DNA from: Ceratodon purpureus
Lineage: Eukaryota; Streptophyta; Bryopsida; Pseudoditrichales; Ditrichaceae
DNA: 64,000 nt
Direction of reading: 5' to 3'
NCBI GenBank assembly: GCA_014871385.1
Contig: CM026423.1
Location: 8,456,803 to 8,520,802, forward strand
The position numbers and the translations under genes are program-made. Shown in pieces: positions 38,738 through 49,874 of the stretch; position 1 is the first letter of the stretch, and every line of letters begins with the position of its first letter. The notes beneath the pieces are model-generated. The model saw only the letters and a program-made list of their open reading frames with translations. It did not search any database and was not told the origin of the DNA.

Positions 38738-38899
38738 TGGCTACCAGTGTTGGACTGTTATGTCACGGTTCTCAGTGAAATGAATCAATCACAGTCATTA
38801 TGAGAAGTGGTGGACCTCAAACGGGTATTTAGAATGAACCACTGTCCAAAGGTTTCAGTGTAGAAAGATGTCATAACAGTCCAATACTAGTGGCTACCA
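38738..38899. mobile_element. Small foldback, MITE-like element
   Basis: The left arm (38738-38766) contains GGCTACC and TTGGACTGTTATG; the right arm (38868-38899) contains CATAACAGTCCAA and GGCTACC. The arms are inverted about TTGGACTGTTATG, about 100 bases apart. The size of about 160 bp and the lack of coding potential fit a miniature inverted-repeat element. No target duplication was assigned. Confidence 0.6.
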
Positions 38900-40126
38900 T
38901 TTGGCTTCAGGAATTTGTAAATATTTTCCTGTTTTATAAGAGAAGAAAATATATTATTTTCAAATGGAAAGATAATTCTACCCAAACATTGACTACATCA
39001 TACATATATGAGTACCATAACACCATAGCAAGTTTGTTCCCTGAAGAACATTTTTTTTTTTTTGGAAAATTAAGGTTTGCTCTTCAAAAATTGATATTCT
39101 TGGTTTTCGTTTCTTATGAAAAAATCAGTAAAAATATCCTGAAATGACCTAGATAATAGAAAATATCACAAAAAAATAAATTATTCTATTTTTAATTTCT
39201 TATCTTCATTATTTTCAAAAATTTCCATTTTTTTGGGAATTATTTATAAGCTGTGGTGTTACGGTAGCCAGTTGCTTCAAGCCCAAATTCATAAAAAAAA
39301 CGCTGGTTGTCCAATCCACTTCACATAATCCCAGTTCCCTTGGAGGACCTCCATACCCAAAAACCCCTTTGAAAAGAAGTGACAGTTTTGGGTATTGGAC
39401 TCCCCTTCACAATTTCACCCGCACTCTCCACAGTAATACCATCACATTTCCCATTGAGAGAAGATTCCCAAAACCGACACCATCGTTTTATTCCTAGATT
39501 CTAGAACCATAAATGTACACCAAACCCTATAAATGGCAGCATTCACAAGCAATGCATCACCTATTTCTAAACAAGCAAGATTCCATTTCTAAAACAAATC
39601 CAACACAAGGCACTTATTGATTGGCACAAGTCACCAAAAGGTGAGTTGTCTTTGTGTACGCTTTTAGAAGGGGTCTATGTACAGAAATAGGTGTCTAGGC
39701 TTACAAAACTCTGAAAATTCATAACTTTTTCATACAAAATGAGAAAAATATAATTTCACTTCCATTCTCATATCCTAGTATTTGCCAATCTGTGGAAAAA
39801 AATTCAGCTCATGCAGAGCTTTGCATCAAGGATATTTCCTTAAGTGTTCGGAAATAGGTGGTTCCACCTTACCTTCCCTTGACCTTCCTTCTGCAACAGT
39901 CACTAACCATCACAACTCAAGAAAGGATTATCAGCATCGCTGCGAGCGTCTCTATCTTTGGTGGAACATGGGGGTTCGTCGATGCCTGCCTTGGCCTGCT
40001 GCGGCTGGGGGCTGTCAGAGTTGATACCCGGATCACAGCACATATTCCTTTAAATCATCTTATTCTGTTCTTTCTCTGGTTACTATAACGTCCATTCTCG
40101 AAAGAGGAGAGTAGTTTTGTCTTACT

Positions 40127-40218
40127 GTCCCCTTGTCTTGTGGGCACCGGATCAGTAGCCTTACGAACGGACACTTTATTCACGCCGGTCATTCAATTGA
40201 CTGGTGTTTCTATCTATC
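40127..40218 (+). repeat. Repeat family B, copy 2, with hairpin
   Basis: Matches 34726-34834 in order (CCTTGTC, GTGGGCA, TACGAAC, TATTCACGCCGG, hairpin, TTTCTATCTATC) without the internal duplication. The hairpin at about 40184-40205 uses different bases on both sides of the stem from copy 1. Confidence 0.7.
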
Positions 40219-40234
40219 CATCACAACTCCCGAA

Positions 40235-40680
40235 TGTGTCCCCATTGAGGGATGCACTTCCAAAACCGACATTATCCACGAATCCATAGATCCTTGAAAC
40301 TCAAATATACCCAAACTGTAGATAAAGTCGGCAGACGGTACTAACGGGTTTGAGTATCCACCCCCCTTTAGTTCTTACTATCCCACTTCCCCACTGAAGA
40401 ATGCACTCCAAAAACCGACATCATCAGAAAAATATATAGATAACAAAAACAAAAAAATAGTAAAATCGTAGATAAAAGCGGCTGAAGGAACTAACGGTTT
40501 CCAGTATCGACCTCCCTTGAGTTCTCTCGCCATCACTCTCCCCATTAAGGAACGCATTCCCAAAGCCGACACACGTTCCTCTTTTGTAGACATTACTTAG
40601 TGAAATGTACACATTGATCAGAGCATACGGGCTTAGGGTACAGTGACGGTTTTGAGCACCAGCTTCGCTTGAGCTTCACC
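40235..40680 (+). repeat. Tandem repeat of about 149 bp upstream of NAA10
   Basis: Units start near CCCCATTGAGG (about 40241), CCCCACTGAAG (about 40390) and CCCCATTAAGG (about 40539). Each continues with GCA-TCC-AAA-CCGACA, then GTAGATAAA, GGCNGA, GTACTAACGG or GAACTAACGG, and AGTATC-ACC-CC. A further decayed end is seen near 40647-40680 (GACGGTTTTGAGCACC) and an older copy near 39380-39475. The array sits directly upstream of NAA10. Confidence 0.8.
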
Positions 40681-40825
40681 TCCGACAGTTCACAAACATC
40701 ACAGTTCCGGTGTTGTTGTGGGTTGAATTGCTAGGGTTTGGGGGTTGGCATTTTGCAGCAGAAACCCCAGTTGCGGAGATTGCTCGTCTCGCATCGACGC
40801 AGCGGGGATCTGAGAGGAGGCCACA

Positions 40826-41359
40826 ATGGTGTGCATACGGCAGGCGACGGTGGACGACCTGCTGGCCATGCAGAGCTGCAACTTGATGTGTCTCCCGGAG
40901 AATTACCAGATGAAGTACTACTTCTACCACATCCTGTCGTGGCCGCAGCTGCTGTACGTCGCGGAGGATTACAACAAGAAGATCGTCGGGTACGTGCTGG
41001 CGAAGATGGAGGAGGAGGCGGCGGAGTGCCACGGCCATATTACGTCGCTGGCCGTGCTGCGGACGCACCGCAAGTTAGGGTTGGCGACCAAGCTCATGAC
41101 GGCGGCGCAGCAGTGTATGCAGGGGGTGTTCGGGGCGGAGTATGTGTCGTTGCATGTGAGGAAGAGTAACCGTGCTGCGTTTCATCTTTATACCGAGACG
41201 CTGGGGTACAGGATTACGGATGTGGAGGCGAAGTATTATGCGGATGGTGAGGATGCGTATGACATGCGCAAGACGTTGAAACCGAAGGCTGAGAGCTCGT
41301 CCGGGTCGGATTCGAAGGTCGAGTCGAAGACGGAGTTGCAGGCTGATTCCAAGGCTTAG
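40826..41359 (+). CDS. NAA10: N-alpha-acetyltransferase 10, NatA catalytic subunit, intronless
   Basis: NAA10 with its partner NAA15 acetylates the N-termini of nascent proteins after methionine removal, at the ribosome. The single exon encodes 177 residues. The N-terminus has the conserved [14 protein letters not shown] stretch and LSWPQL, followed by [18 protein letters not shown], the acetyl-CoA-binding motif RKLGLAT (about residues 82-88), [12 protein letters not shown] and [14 protein letters not shown]. The C-terminal tail of about 25 residues is rich in Ser, Lys and Glu, as in other NAA10 proteins. The first ATG in frame at 40826 matches the family start. The gene has high GC in the third position and no intron. 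Confidence 0.97.
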   Translation: MVCIRQATVDDLLAMQSCNLMCLPENYQMKYYFYHILSWPQLLYVAEDYNKKIVGYVLAKMEEEAAECHGHITSLAVLRTHRKLGLATKLMTAAQQCMQGVFGAEYVSLHVRKSNRAAFHLYTETLGYRITDVEAKYYADGEDAYDMRKTLKPKAESSSGSDSKVESKTELQADSKA

Positions 41360-43580
41360 ATTAGGGCTTCCATCTTGTTGAGTTTAGAGGTGAGATAATT
41401 GTGTTAGGTTTGGGGTAGGGTGTTTGGATTAGTGAGTTCAGAATGTTGAGATGAGAAATGGATTTTGAGGAGAGAGGACGTTGTGATAAATCGTTGATAG
41501 TATCACAATTGATAGCATCACAAGTCGTTGACAGTATCAGAATTGTGGTACGTGTACTTGTGATGCCTTCTTTCCTCTAGAGCCGTGTATTCAATGAGGA
41601 TGTTTCATATTTTTGAATCAACACGAATGTATAGTGCTATTGAGAGCTTCTTCTACGGGCGACAGGAGTGAAGGCGTTTGGATATGGTGGGATATCGTGG
41701 GTGAGGCTGACGGTATTTTACTCAGAACTTAAACATTATGTGGTGTTCAGCTGTAAGTACGTCACGCCATGTTTGAAATGCTGTTGGGTGAGCGTCGTTA
41801 GAAAGAGTGAGGGTCGTGACAGATCTCACTGTAACAGTGATGTAGAATACAATTGAGCTCGTGAATTAAGCGCAGTTGGGAAACAATCGGGAAGATGGAA
41901 TGGGGTTTAGGCAGCCACAATGAATCTGGATTGTTACTCGGTATACCAGAGTGAAGCTTGTAGATGGACAGATGTCAAGAGAAATTCTGATAGTCGAGCA
42001 GGAGCTGGTAATATAGTTCTGAAGTTCAGCGATTGTGATTTTGTAACGGAAACCCATGAAGAGTGAGTTTATGGTCAGATTTCTTGGATTCGCACCAAAT
42101 TGAGCTGAATGGAGCGGTTGTAGTTAGGTAGTAGAGTTTTCTGGGCAGGCAGAGAGGCTCATTTTTCGTCTGGTAACCCTGCTCGCGGTTGAAATTGTAA
42201 TGTACTGCAGAATTTTGAGTTGTGATATACTGATTTGCATTTGCCTGTATCTCGTAAGCTTTAAGAGCGGGACGGAAGCTCAAGAAGAGATGTAGACCGC
42301 TTAGAAATCAAGCAAATGTCTACCGGATTGCTTGTGCAAATTAGACCCCTCTCTAGTTTGCAGGGAACTGTCTGCCAAATTTTTTATACAGCGATTCTTG
42401 TGTTCTAAGGTGTTTAGGAAGGGTTGTAGAGAAGCTATTCAGGAGAAAGCAGCCATAATTAAGAAGCTTTATTACGATCTTATGGTATTGCGTTAGCAGC
42501 AGTCATTTTCTAAAACTGTTTGTGGGCGGAAGTTAGGTTGTAAATATCCTCAAAGTTGTTATGAAGCTATGAACATGAGAGTTTTTCATGTAATTCACTC
42601 CCAGTTCCAGCACACTTTGGCGTTGGATCCTCTCTCAACTTGCTCTTTAATCTTGTGAGTAAAATTAAACTTGAAATCCAAATGATTGCCTTACGAACTC
42701 TTCAGTGCCTAATTTGCTGCGGTTGGCAAACATTAGCGTGGATACAAATTCTCAATGCCTTGTAACTACAATGGCCAATACCCTCCATGGCAATCAATAC
42801 ATTCTGAAATTCCGCAGATCACACGACCAAGCTCACACTGAAATTGTGTCAATCCAAAAGTCGAGGTAACGTGTATGAAGTCAACCAACCCCGGCTCATG
42901 ACACATCCTTTCCGTAGTGCAACATCATGCATGGTTCGACTGGCATAGAGCTTTGGCGATACATTTACCAAATGTCTGCCCAATCAATTAGTTCATGACA
43001 GACAGCTCCGTCACTTGAATAATGACCGCGAAAGCTGTCACTTGCACTTGCCGCTCGGTATTATGAAGAATCCTGAAACTTGAAACTTGAGAGACAGCAG
43101 CCTGAGCGTGCTGATCAATTATCATGAAACCCAGCCAACTTCGGAAACCCGGCCAACTTCAGCTGCTTCCTCATGCTTCTGAACAACCCTTACCACCCGA
43201 TATGAAATATTAGAAGCAATTAGCTATAAATACATGAGCTTTCCACTTCGTCACAATTACGAGCACAGAAAAGATTGGTGTTGAGAATATATACTATATT
43301 TCAGTTATAGCGTAAATTTAACTGCAAAACGCAGCGCTGACAATGATAGAGTTGCACATCTTGTAAGTTGTTGGATGATTGCACATTACAGGACGTGGTG
43401 TGGACTCGTATCGCGTTGGGCAACAAACTAATGTTTCATCTGGCACTGTATTACAATATTAATGATCACTGGACAATTCATCATTGGAATGCTCACCAGT
43501 GTAAGTGCAATCGTAGATAACCTGGAGCTCCACCTGGTTTGCCTTGATAAGCCCTCAAAACGCCACTGATAATCTTCCGA
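41360..43580. other. Intergenic between NAA10 and the immune-like cluster
   Basis: Includes the NAA10 3' end. Small imperfect repeats are present, such as GTATCACAATTGATAGCATCAC near 41505. No gene was identified. Confidence 0.45.
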
Positions 43581-44420
43581 AGCTTGATCTGTTCCATGAC
43601 GAGATTCCAAAACCTATCTTACAATTTGAGCCAGCGCAATGTTCCACTCTTGTACGAACCGCAAGGGTCGATGCTGTCACCTGGAATGCGGGAGGTTGGT
43701 GATGGATGTGCTTCCCCTAATCAGCCGGCCATACACAGTTATGAGTGTCCCTGTCGCCTCTATGCATACACAATCCACTACTTGAATATCCTTTTGTTTG
43801 GAGCTTCTGAAAATCTTGCACCCCTTCAACCTCAAATTCCACTAAAGTCGTAACAAGAGGCCTCCAGAACTTGGCAGCTTTCTGATCGTGCAACATACAT
43901 CAATAATTAATTAGATACTCCAAAACTTGTCAATGCATCCAAAATTCTAACTATCTAAAGAAGTAGCAGCACTTCAGCTATAAGCTACAGAGCAGTTTGA
44001 AAGCCCCAATCGCCTTCGGGAGGCATTTGCAGTGTCCCGGCCAGAAGACAAATGTTCAATTTTGACAAAACATATCCAAAGCCCAATGGATTTGGGAGCT
44101 CAGTGAGTGTACTGCAAGGAGTTGAGGAATTGCGAGGCTTTTCAATGTATCAAAAATCGAGGAGAGATCCTCCAACCACAGAGATACCTGATCTAGATAT
44201 TGTAAACGAGTCAAGACTTCTCCTACGTTACCGTCTGGAAAAATATGCCTGGCATCTAAACTGGATAATTTCAATGGATCTTCATGCCTCGACAATAGCG
44301 CAATGAAAGTTGGAAGCCTCACCAAAGACATGCAGATGCTTATAACAAGATTTTGCAAATTGTCAGGGCACCTGTAATTTCCAGCCTAATGAGAACCGAA
44401 TCATTAGTATGTGATGTAAT
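43581..44420 (-). pseudogene. LRR-like exon remnant, probably from an NLR-type gene
   Basis: At 44371-44188 (minus) an acceptor AATTACAG and a donor GATCAG|GTATCT bound 61 codons that read like leucine-rich repeats: CPDNLQNLVISICMSLVRLP is the typical NLR spacing, with Leu, Ile and Cys at repeat positions, followed by LTRLQYLDQ. The frame stays open a little further (LEDLSSIFDTLKSL) and then stops. Between here and about 43580 other minus-strand pieces look protein-like (for example LVEFEVEGVQDFQKL) but are broken by stops and frame changes. No NB-ARC motif (P-loop, GLPL, MHD) was found between this and the kinase gene. It is most likely a decayed tail of an NLR-like gene. The assignment is tentative. 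Confidence 0.4.
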
Positions 44421-44906
44421 CAAGATTTCGAAGCACGACGTATGGCTCTTATCTTTCTCATCTCTTGCACCTTTTTCAATTAGTGACTTCTTCTTGGCAG
44501 TCTCAAGGTGTAGCTACCAAACGCATGCTCTCTTCTTGGTTCTTGAGATTTCTGCCAAATACAGAACAACTCATTGTAAGAATTTCGGCCCGGCAAAACT
44601 GAATAATTAAAACCATGGCTTGGTACCTGAAATATCATTGTTATCAAAAGGAGATTCTCAATTTGACATTCCCACAAAAAGAACCTATTTGACATTTCAC
44701 AAAACTATTTGTTGAATGTTCATCTAGGCATGCAAATCTATATATGCAAGATGTTGGGCATGCTTCTTGGAGTGTAAGCATCATAACCATCTGATATAAG
44801 TAGGAACAGATGGGCTCCAAGTACTGGATGGAACTAAAATGAGATTCGACATACCTGCATCTATTGATTGGCGTCTCTGCAACAAAAATTTGATTCACGA
44901 TGGTGT

Positions 44907-46810
44907 TTAGCCAGTGGATATGTTCTTACGAGCTTCTGTTTCTTCACCTTCCGTCTTTCTTTTCCTTGTTTTGGTCGACATTTGTTTTTCGCTACTTCCA
45001 ATGGTTCCTTGATTGTGATTGTGACCGAGGCCTTGAATGAAACCTGGAGTGAGCAGTAAACAAGTGGATCCATAATATATATATGGAGTACATTAGCACA
45101 ATGACACTTGGAAGATGACAAATGCTACTTCGATAGTGTTGTCTAAATAATGCGTTCTCTACCAGTAAAGTTTTAAAAATTAAAACAAGTCCAGAACTAG
45201 CCTCAAGGGAGTTGGAGATGTGAATTTGCAGCACATGTACAACAAATTCTCAATACAGTAAATAGCTTAGAGGACTTACTTGTCATTAATAAACACTTCA
45301 GAATCTTCAACTCCAAACAAATGGTTGCAAAACGTGGGCGCTCTGAAGGCTCTTGGTTCCAACATTTCTCAATCAAAGCTTTCAGCTCAAGTGGACAATG
45401 GTTTGGTAAATTTGGACGCTCACCCTTCAGCACCTTCTCCTTCACTGTTTTGGAACTGCCTATGGTTGAGAAAGGAACATATCCACTCAAGATTTCGTAA
45501 CAAAGCATTCCAAAACTATAAACATCACACTTGAATGGATATCTTTCAACCTTTTTGACTCTTTTTGTCTTGTTCACAAGTTCTCCATCCACATTGTAAA
45601 GGTTGATGAGCTCTGGAGCCATCCATCGACAGGTACCAGTATTGAAAGTTTGGTGAGAATATCTCACACTTGTTTCTTTCAACTTTGAAAGCCCAAAGTC
45701 AGTGACTTTGGCATGCACATATTTGGCCCCTTGTTTTGTGCCTCTTGCACCTTTAACAAGTATGTTTTTCCCTTTCAAATCCCTATGCACAATTCGCATA
45801 TCGTGAAGATACCTCACACCTTCACCCACTTGAAGCATAATATCAACAGCTTCCAAAATGGTGAATGGAGGAGAATCACCATCTGTAGCTAGCCTTCTTT
45901 GAATCAAAGCATCAAGATCCTCATCCATCAACTCCATGATAATAGAACATGAACGTTTATCTTTTGTGTAGCAAAACATGGAAGTGACATTGGGATGACT
46001 CAATTTAGATAAAATTTCGACTTCCTTCACAAACTCCGGGTCTTCTGGGATGGGAAACCTTTTCTTGGCAACCGGAATTCCGAGCCACGCAGCCTTGAAT
46101 ACAGTAGCTGAAGAACCTGTACCCAATTGCTCAGCTGATATCACCCATTGAAACAATTTTTCCATAACTTCAAAAATACCACATGAAGATAATGTTGAAT
46201 CTCTCCAAGAAGTTTGAAGTGGCTGAACTCTTGTAAGTCTTTGACGCAAATACCCAGCCAAAGCCCTCTCCTCATTAGGTAAGTGATTCATGGCCAATGT
46301 CACTTTTGCAAGTAAATTTGCCACATCTGTAAAGGCCTTCGTTTCCACAATCGCAGCTTCAGCTTTGTGGATCTTGTCGACTTGATCCAGCAATTGGCTT
46401 CTAGTCAGCGTTGAACTTTCCTTTTTAAAAGAGAGTTCACATAATTCCAAATTGAATCCAAGCAATAAAGCATACTCAGCCACATTTGCATATGTCATCG
46501 CAGCCTGGATCCACTTATCACTGGAACAATCTCGAACAAAGATCTCAATCTGTTTCGACAAACCAACCAGGAAATCAGAGATATCAACAAGCTTAGCCAT
46601 ATCTGCAGATGAACAAGGTCCATGGCATTTCTGGGTCTGTAACTCCGACAGCAAGCTTGCGGCAGTTGCAACAACTGATTGAAGTTTATCAGCAAGGTAT
46701 TTGCACTGCTCATTGTTGAATTTCAATTTTTGCATAAGATTTTGCACTTCCTCCGCACATTCCTTTGCTGCATTCAAGACAAGTGTCTCGAACATAGCGT
46801 CAACGGTCAT
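44907..46810 (-). CDS. TKL-type protein kinase with an N-terminal helical domain
   Basis: Exon 1 is 46810-45280 (start MTVDAMFETL, just after an acceptor-like CTATGCAG) and exon 2 is 45043-44907; phases agree, about 555 residues. Residues 1-215 are all-helical in character, with no membrane segment, resembling the helical bundle in front of plant kinases of immune type (bryophyte kinase-NLRs, plant MLKLs). The kinase domain spans about 225-510: glycine loop GTGSSATV, lysine in VAKKRF, HRDLKGKN, DFG, WMAPE and RPRF. All catalytic residues are present, so unlike plant MLKL pseudokinases it should be active, probably on Ser/Thr. The short last exon is rich in Lys, Arg and Glu. An LRR-like remnant lies 0.5 kb downstream and a double-TIR gene upstream, both on the same strand. 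An upstream 5' exon (46822 and beyond) is possible. Confidence 0.85.
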
Positions 46811-47060
46811 ACAACCTGCATAGACATTATCATTGTGCAAGGTCAGCCACAGTGCCCATAAGATACAACCAAATGTCTAACAAAAAGGTCGTGAGTTTAC
46901 ATCTACAAAAGGACAAATATCAGTTCTGAGCATTTTATTATACTCCAAATAGTGGCTTTCAGATTCCTCCAGTTCCCAACTCACATACTCACCATACAAG
47001 ATTAAGTAACCGGCTCATTTAAGAATATATATGTGTTAAAATACCAAGAGCCTTGACGTC

Positions 47061-48773
47061 TCACGAGGCTTGTGTTCGAGAAAAACCGGAAGGATACATC
47101 ATAGAAGGAACATTCTTGTCTAATTCCAAGGTTGAGTTCATCTGATCACCTAAAAGTTGTGAAATTTTCTCCTCCTTGATGGTTCCTCCTTTGAACCGAT
47201 CCACCTCAACAGGCCGGTTGACAGGTGTGAGGCGTGCAACTTCATTCACAAGTTCCCGCTTCAGCTTTGCTTCATCACTGTCCAAACAAATTACTCATGA
47301 TTACAAATACTATGAATCCTTGCGTGAAACAAAAAGCCCAGCCGCTTCAAGTACATCGTTTGCTAACATACTAGTGCGCATAATCTTGCTGGTGGTAGGA
47401 GTTTCTGCAATGTAAGAAGACGTCCGAGAAGACGATCCACAAACTGAAGTGTACAAAGACTGTGCTCATGGATGGATATAAACAAATGCGATAAGGATGT
47501 GGAGGAGCTCACCGCTGGAAATCATCTAAACTAAACCCTGTGAGCTCGGAGAGGGCTATAAGAGATTCTAGCCACTCTTGCACTTTCTCGGGTTGCCTTT
47601 TCAACCTGTGTTTCTCGAATGCCTGCTTAAATGGCCCGTTTTCCACCCACCGCAAGTCTATAGGCTCCACATCGTAGAACACTGGAATCACCGTTTTGCC
47701 GCTCCTCATCATGGCCACCAGCTCGTTCAGGCAGTACTTCGACTCCGCGTATCCTTTGGACACGACCGCGACGTGCACTTTGGCCATCTCCAGAGCCTCG
47801 AAGATGGGCTCGAGGGCGGGAATGCCGTTCATCCGAGAGTCAGTGCCTAGACACGGACGGAACCCTGCACATCGGAGTGCCTCCTCTAAATGAGATACGA
47901 ACCCGGGCATATCCTTCCCGCGGTGGCTCAGAAACACATCGAAATCTTTTGTGTCCCCATCTCCCACATTATCCACCTCAACAGGCGGGTTGATATGTCT
48001 GAGGCGTGCAACTTCATTCACAACTTCCCGCTTCAGCTTCGCTTCATCACTGTCCAAACAAATTTCTCATGATTACAAATACTATGAATCCTTGCGTGAA
48101 ACAAAAAGTCCAGCCTTCAAGTGTAGCATTTGCTAACATGCTAGTGCGTATAAACTTGCTGGTGGTAGGAGTTTCTGCAATGTTTGTAAACGTCCGAGAA
48201 GAAGATTCGGAAATTACTGATATGTACAACGACTGTGCTCATGGATAGGTAAATACGAATGCGAAAAGGATGTGGAGGAGCTCACCGCTGGAAATCACGA
48301 TATTTGCCAAACCCTTTTACGGAGGCGAGGGCTTTAAGAGATTCTGTCCACTCTTGCACTTTCTCGGGTTTCTCTTTCTGCCTGTGTCTCTCGAATGCCT
48401 TGGCAAATGGCCCATTCTCTACCCACTGCAAGTCACGAGGGTCGACATCGTAGAACACTGGGATCACCGGTTTGCCGCTCCTCATCATGGCTACCAGCTC
48501 GTTCAGGCAGTGCTTCGACTCCGCGTGTCCTTTGGACACGACCGCGACGTGCACTTTGGCCATCTCCAGAGCCCGGTCGGTGGACTCGAAGATGGAAATG
48601 CCCTTCATATTCAGAGAGTGAGCGTCTAGAAACGGACGGAACCCTGCACATCGGAGTGCCTCCTCCAAATGCGATACGAACGTGGCTTTGACATCACTAT
48701 ATTCGCGGTAGTTCAGAAACACATCGAAGTCTTCCCAGGCCGAAGCACTCGCTCCCGCTTCAGAATCGTTCAT
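47061..48773 (-). CDS. Double-TIR-domain protein, 3 exons, from internal duplication
   Basis: Exons 48773-48286, 48049-47513 and 47277-47061 join in phase (about 413 residues). TIR-A (about residues 14-150) starts FDVFLNYRE; TIR-B (about 197-330) starts FDVFLSHRGKD. Both carry AESK-CLNEL, whose glutamate (about residues 92 and 272) is at the position of the catalytic glutamate of plant TIR NADases, and PVFYDV. Each TIR ends with the same residues DFQR at the same donor (CAGCG|GTGAGC). Each is followed by a linker exon start encoding DEAKLKRE-VNEVARL. The in-frame codon before that linker is TTG rather than ATG, so the linkers are internal exons, not gene starts. The tail (72 residues) has no known domain and ends RTQAS. 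No NB-ARC or LRR follows. TIR proteins without NB-ARC can still make nucleotide signals. Expected in cytosol or nucleus. Confidence 0.85.
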
Positions 48774-49765
48774 TGTGGAAGGCTAAGTCACTAGATCATG
48801 ACCGCTTTAAATGTAAGCATTTGGATGCAGTGTCCATCCTTTAACCACCAGTCATGTACGTACTCCTCAGGCGCCTTAGCAAGCAGGCGGTTCGATCTCA
48901 TGCTAAGAACCCACCCAGGTATGCCCAATCAATCATATCGAATAACCTCCCACATCGTGCTGACACCACTACCCTGCATCAAACTGAATCGCTATAGCTG
49001 ACGATAAAAATCTTCTTCCCAACGATTGACAAGAAGCGGACACCAGATCGTTTCGGGCTACCTCACGCCAAGCAGGAATTGTTTCTAATAACATCCGAAA
49101 TCTCTGAGCTACTAACCTCCATCGTACTGAAATCCCATTTCCAAACACTATAACTGGTGCCCAGGCAACATGATTCCAATCCTACTCCTCCACACAGCCT
49201 GTTGGTGGACAAGGTCGTAATTAACAGAAGGTCAAGCTACAGTATTCTGATAAGCTCGACCTTTCGACGCCGACTGGTGTATTATAACACGTCTTCCAAG
49301 TTGCTCCGACTGGACTAGAAAATTGTGTACAGACAACTGTGGCGGGCATTTTGAGGTTTTGGGAATTGGTCCGAAGAAATACTTGGCCGCACATCGAAAA
49401 TATCAACATCCATGACTCTGAGTGAGCACACCTCGCTACAGTGATGAAGGTCCCATGTACCAACAACCTGTACAACTTTTGAGGAGATAAGGTCTGCATA
49501 TGTCTTCATCTGTCTGCATGTGTTTGCATAAGGAGGAATTTATGATTTTAATTCTAGGGCTGCTTTTGAGTAGCTTTTGAAGTTGACGACGATACAGTGC
49601 ATTCGTAGAGATGTTACTGTTGCAGCGGAAGGTGTTCTTTAAGTTTGAGGTACATTGACCGATTGGGAAACTTCAAACAATTTGGCGTTGTAAGAGCATC
49701 AGTACACTCTAACCCCCTTTTTGTCACTTTCCTTATTTTCACATCTATGGTATATTCTAAGAATT
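48774..49765. other. Region upstream of the double-TIR gene
   Basis: Presumably holds the TIR gene's promoter. On the minus strand at 49509-49315 a 64-codon ORF has Leu/Val/Cys spacing faintly like an LRR, but it has no splice context and I do not call it. No other feature was recognised. Confidence 0.4.
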
Positions 49766-49874
49766 AGGGCTGGGGTGGGCATTTACAATTGTGGCCACAG
49801 TACACGTGTCACACTCCAAAGCTCTTATACTAGAGAGGGGTGACACCCGAGGTGTGACAATAGGGGAGATAGAG

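Larger units (their letters stand above)
37422..40126. other. Intergenic between gamma-CA and NAA10, repeat-bearing
   Basis: Begins with the gamma-CA 3' end. The 174-codon ORF at 37451-37975 has no recognisable domain and I do not call it. It contains a 32-bp tandem duplication (37947-38008), a small foldback (38738-38899) and an early diverged copy of the NAA10 upstream repeat near 39380-39475. The rest (38.0-38.7 and 38.9-39.4 kb) is AT-rich with nothing recognised. Confidence 0.5.

Noticed and set aside
49221..49509. Minus-strand ORFs with a faint LRR-like spacing
   Set aside because: The Leu/Val/Cys spacing is suggestive only; there is no splice context or continuation, so it is not called as an NLR remnant.
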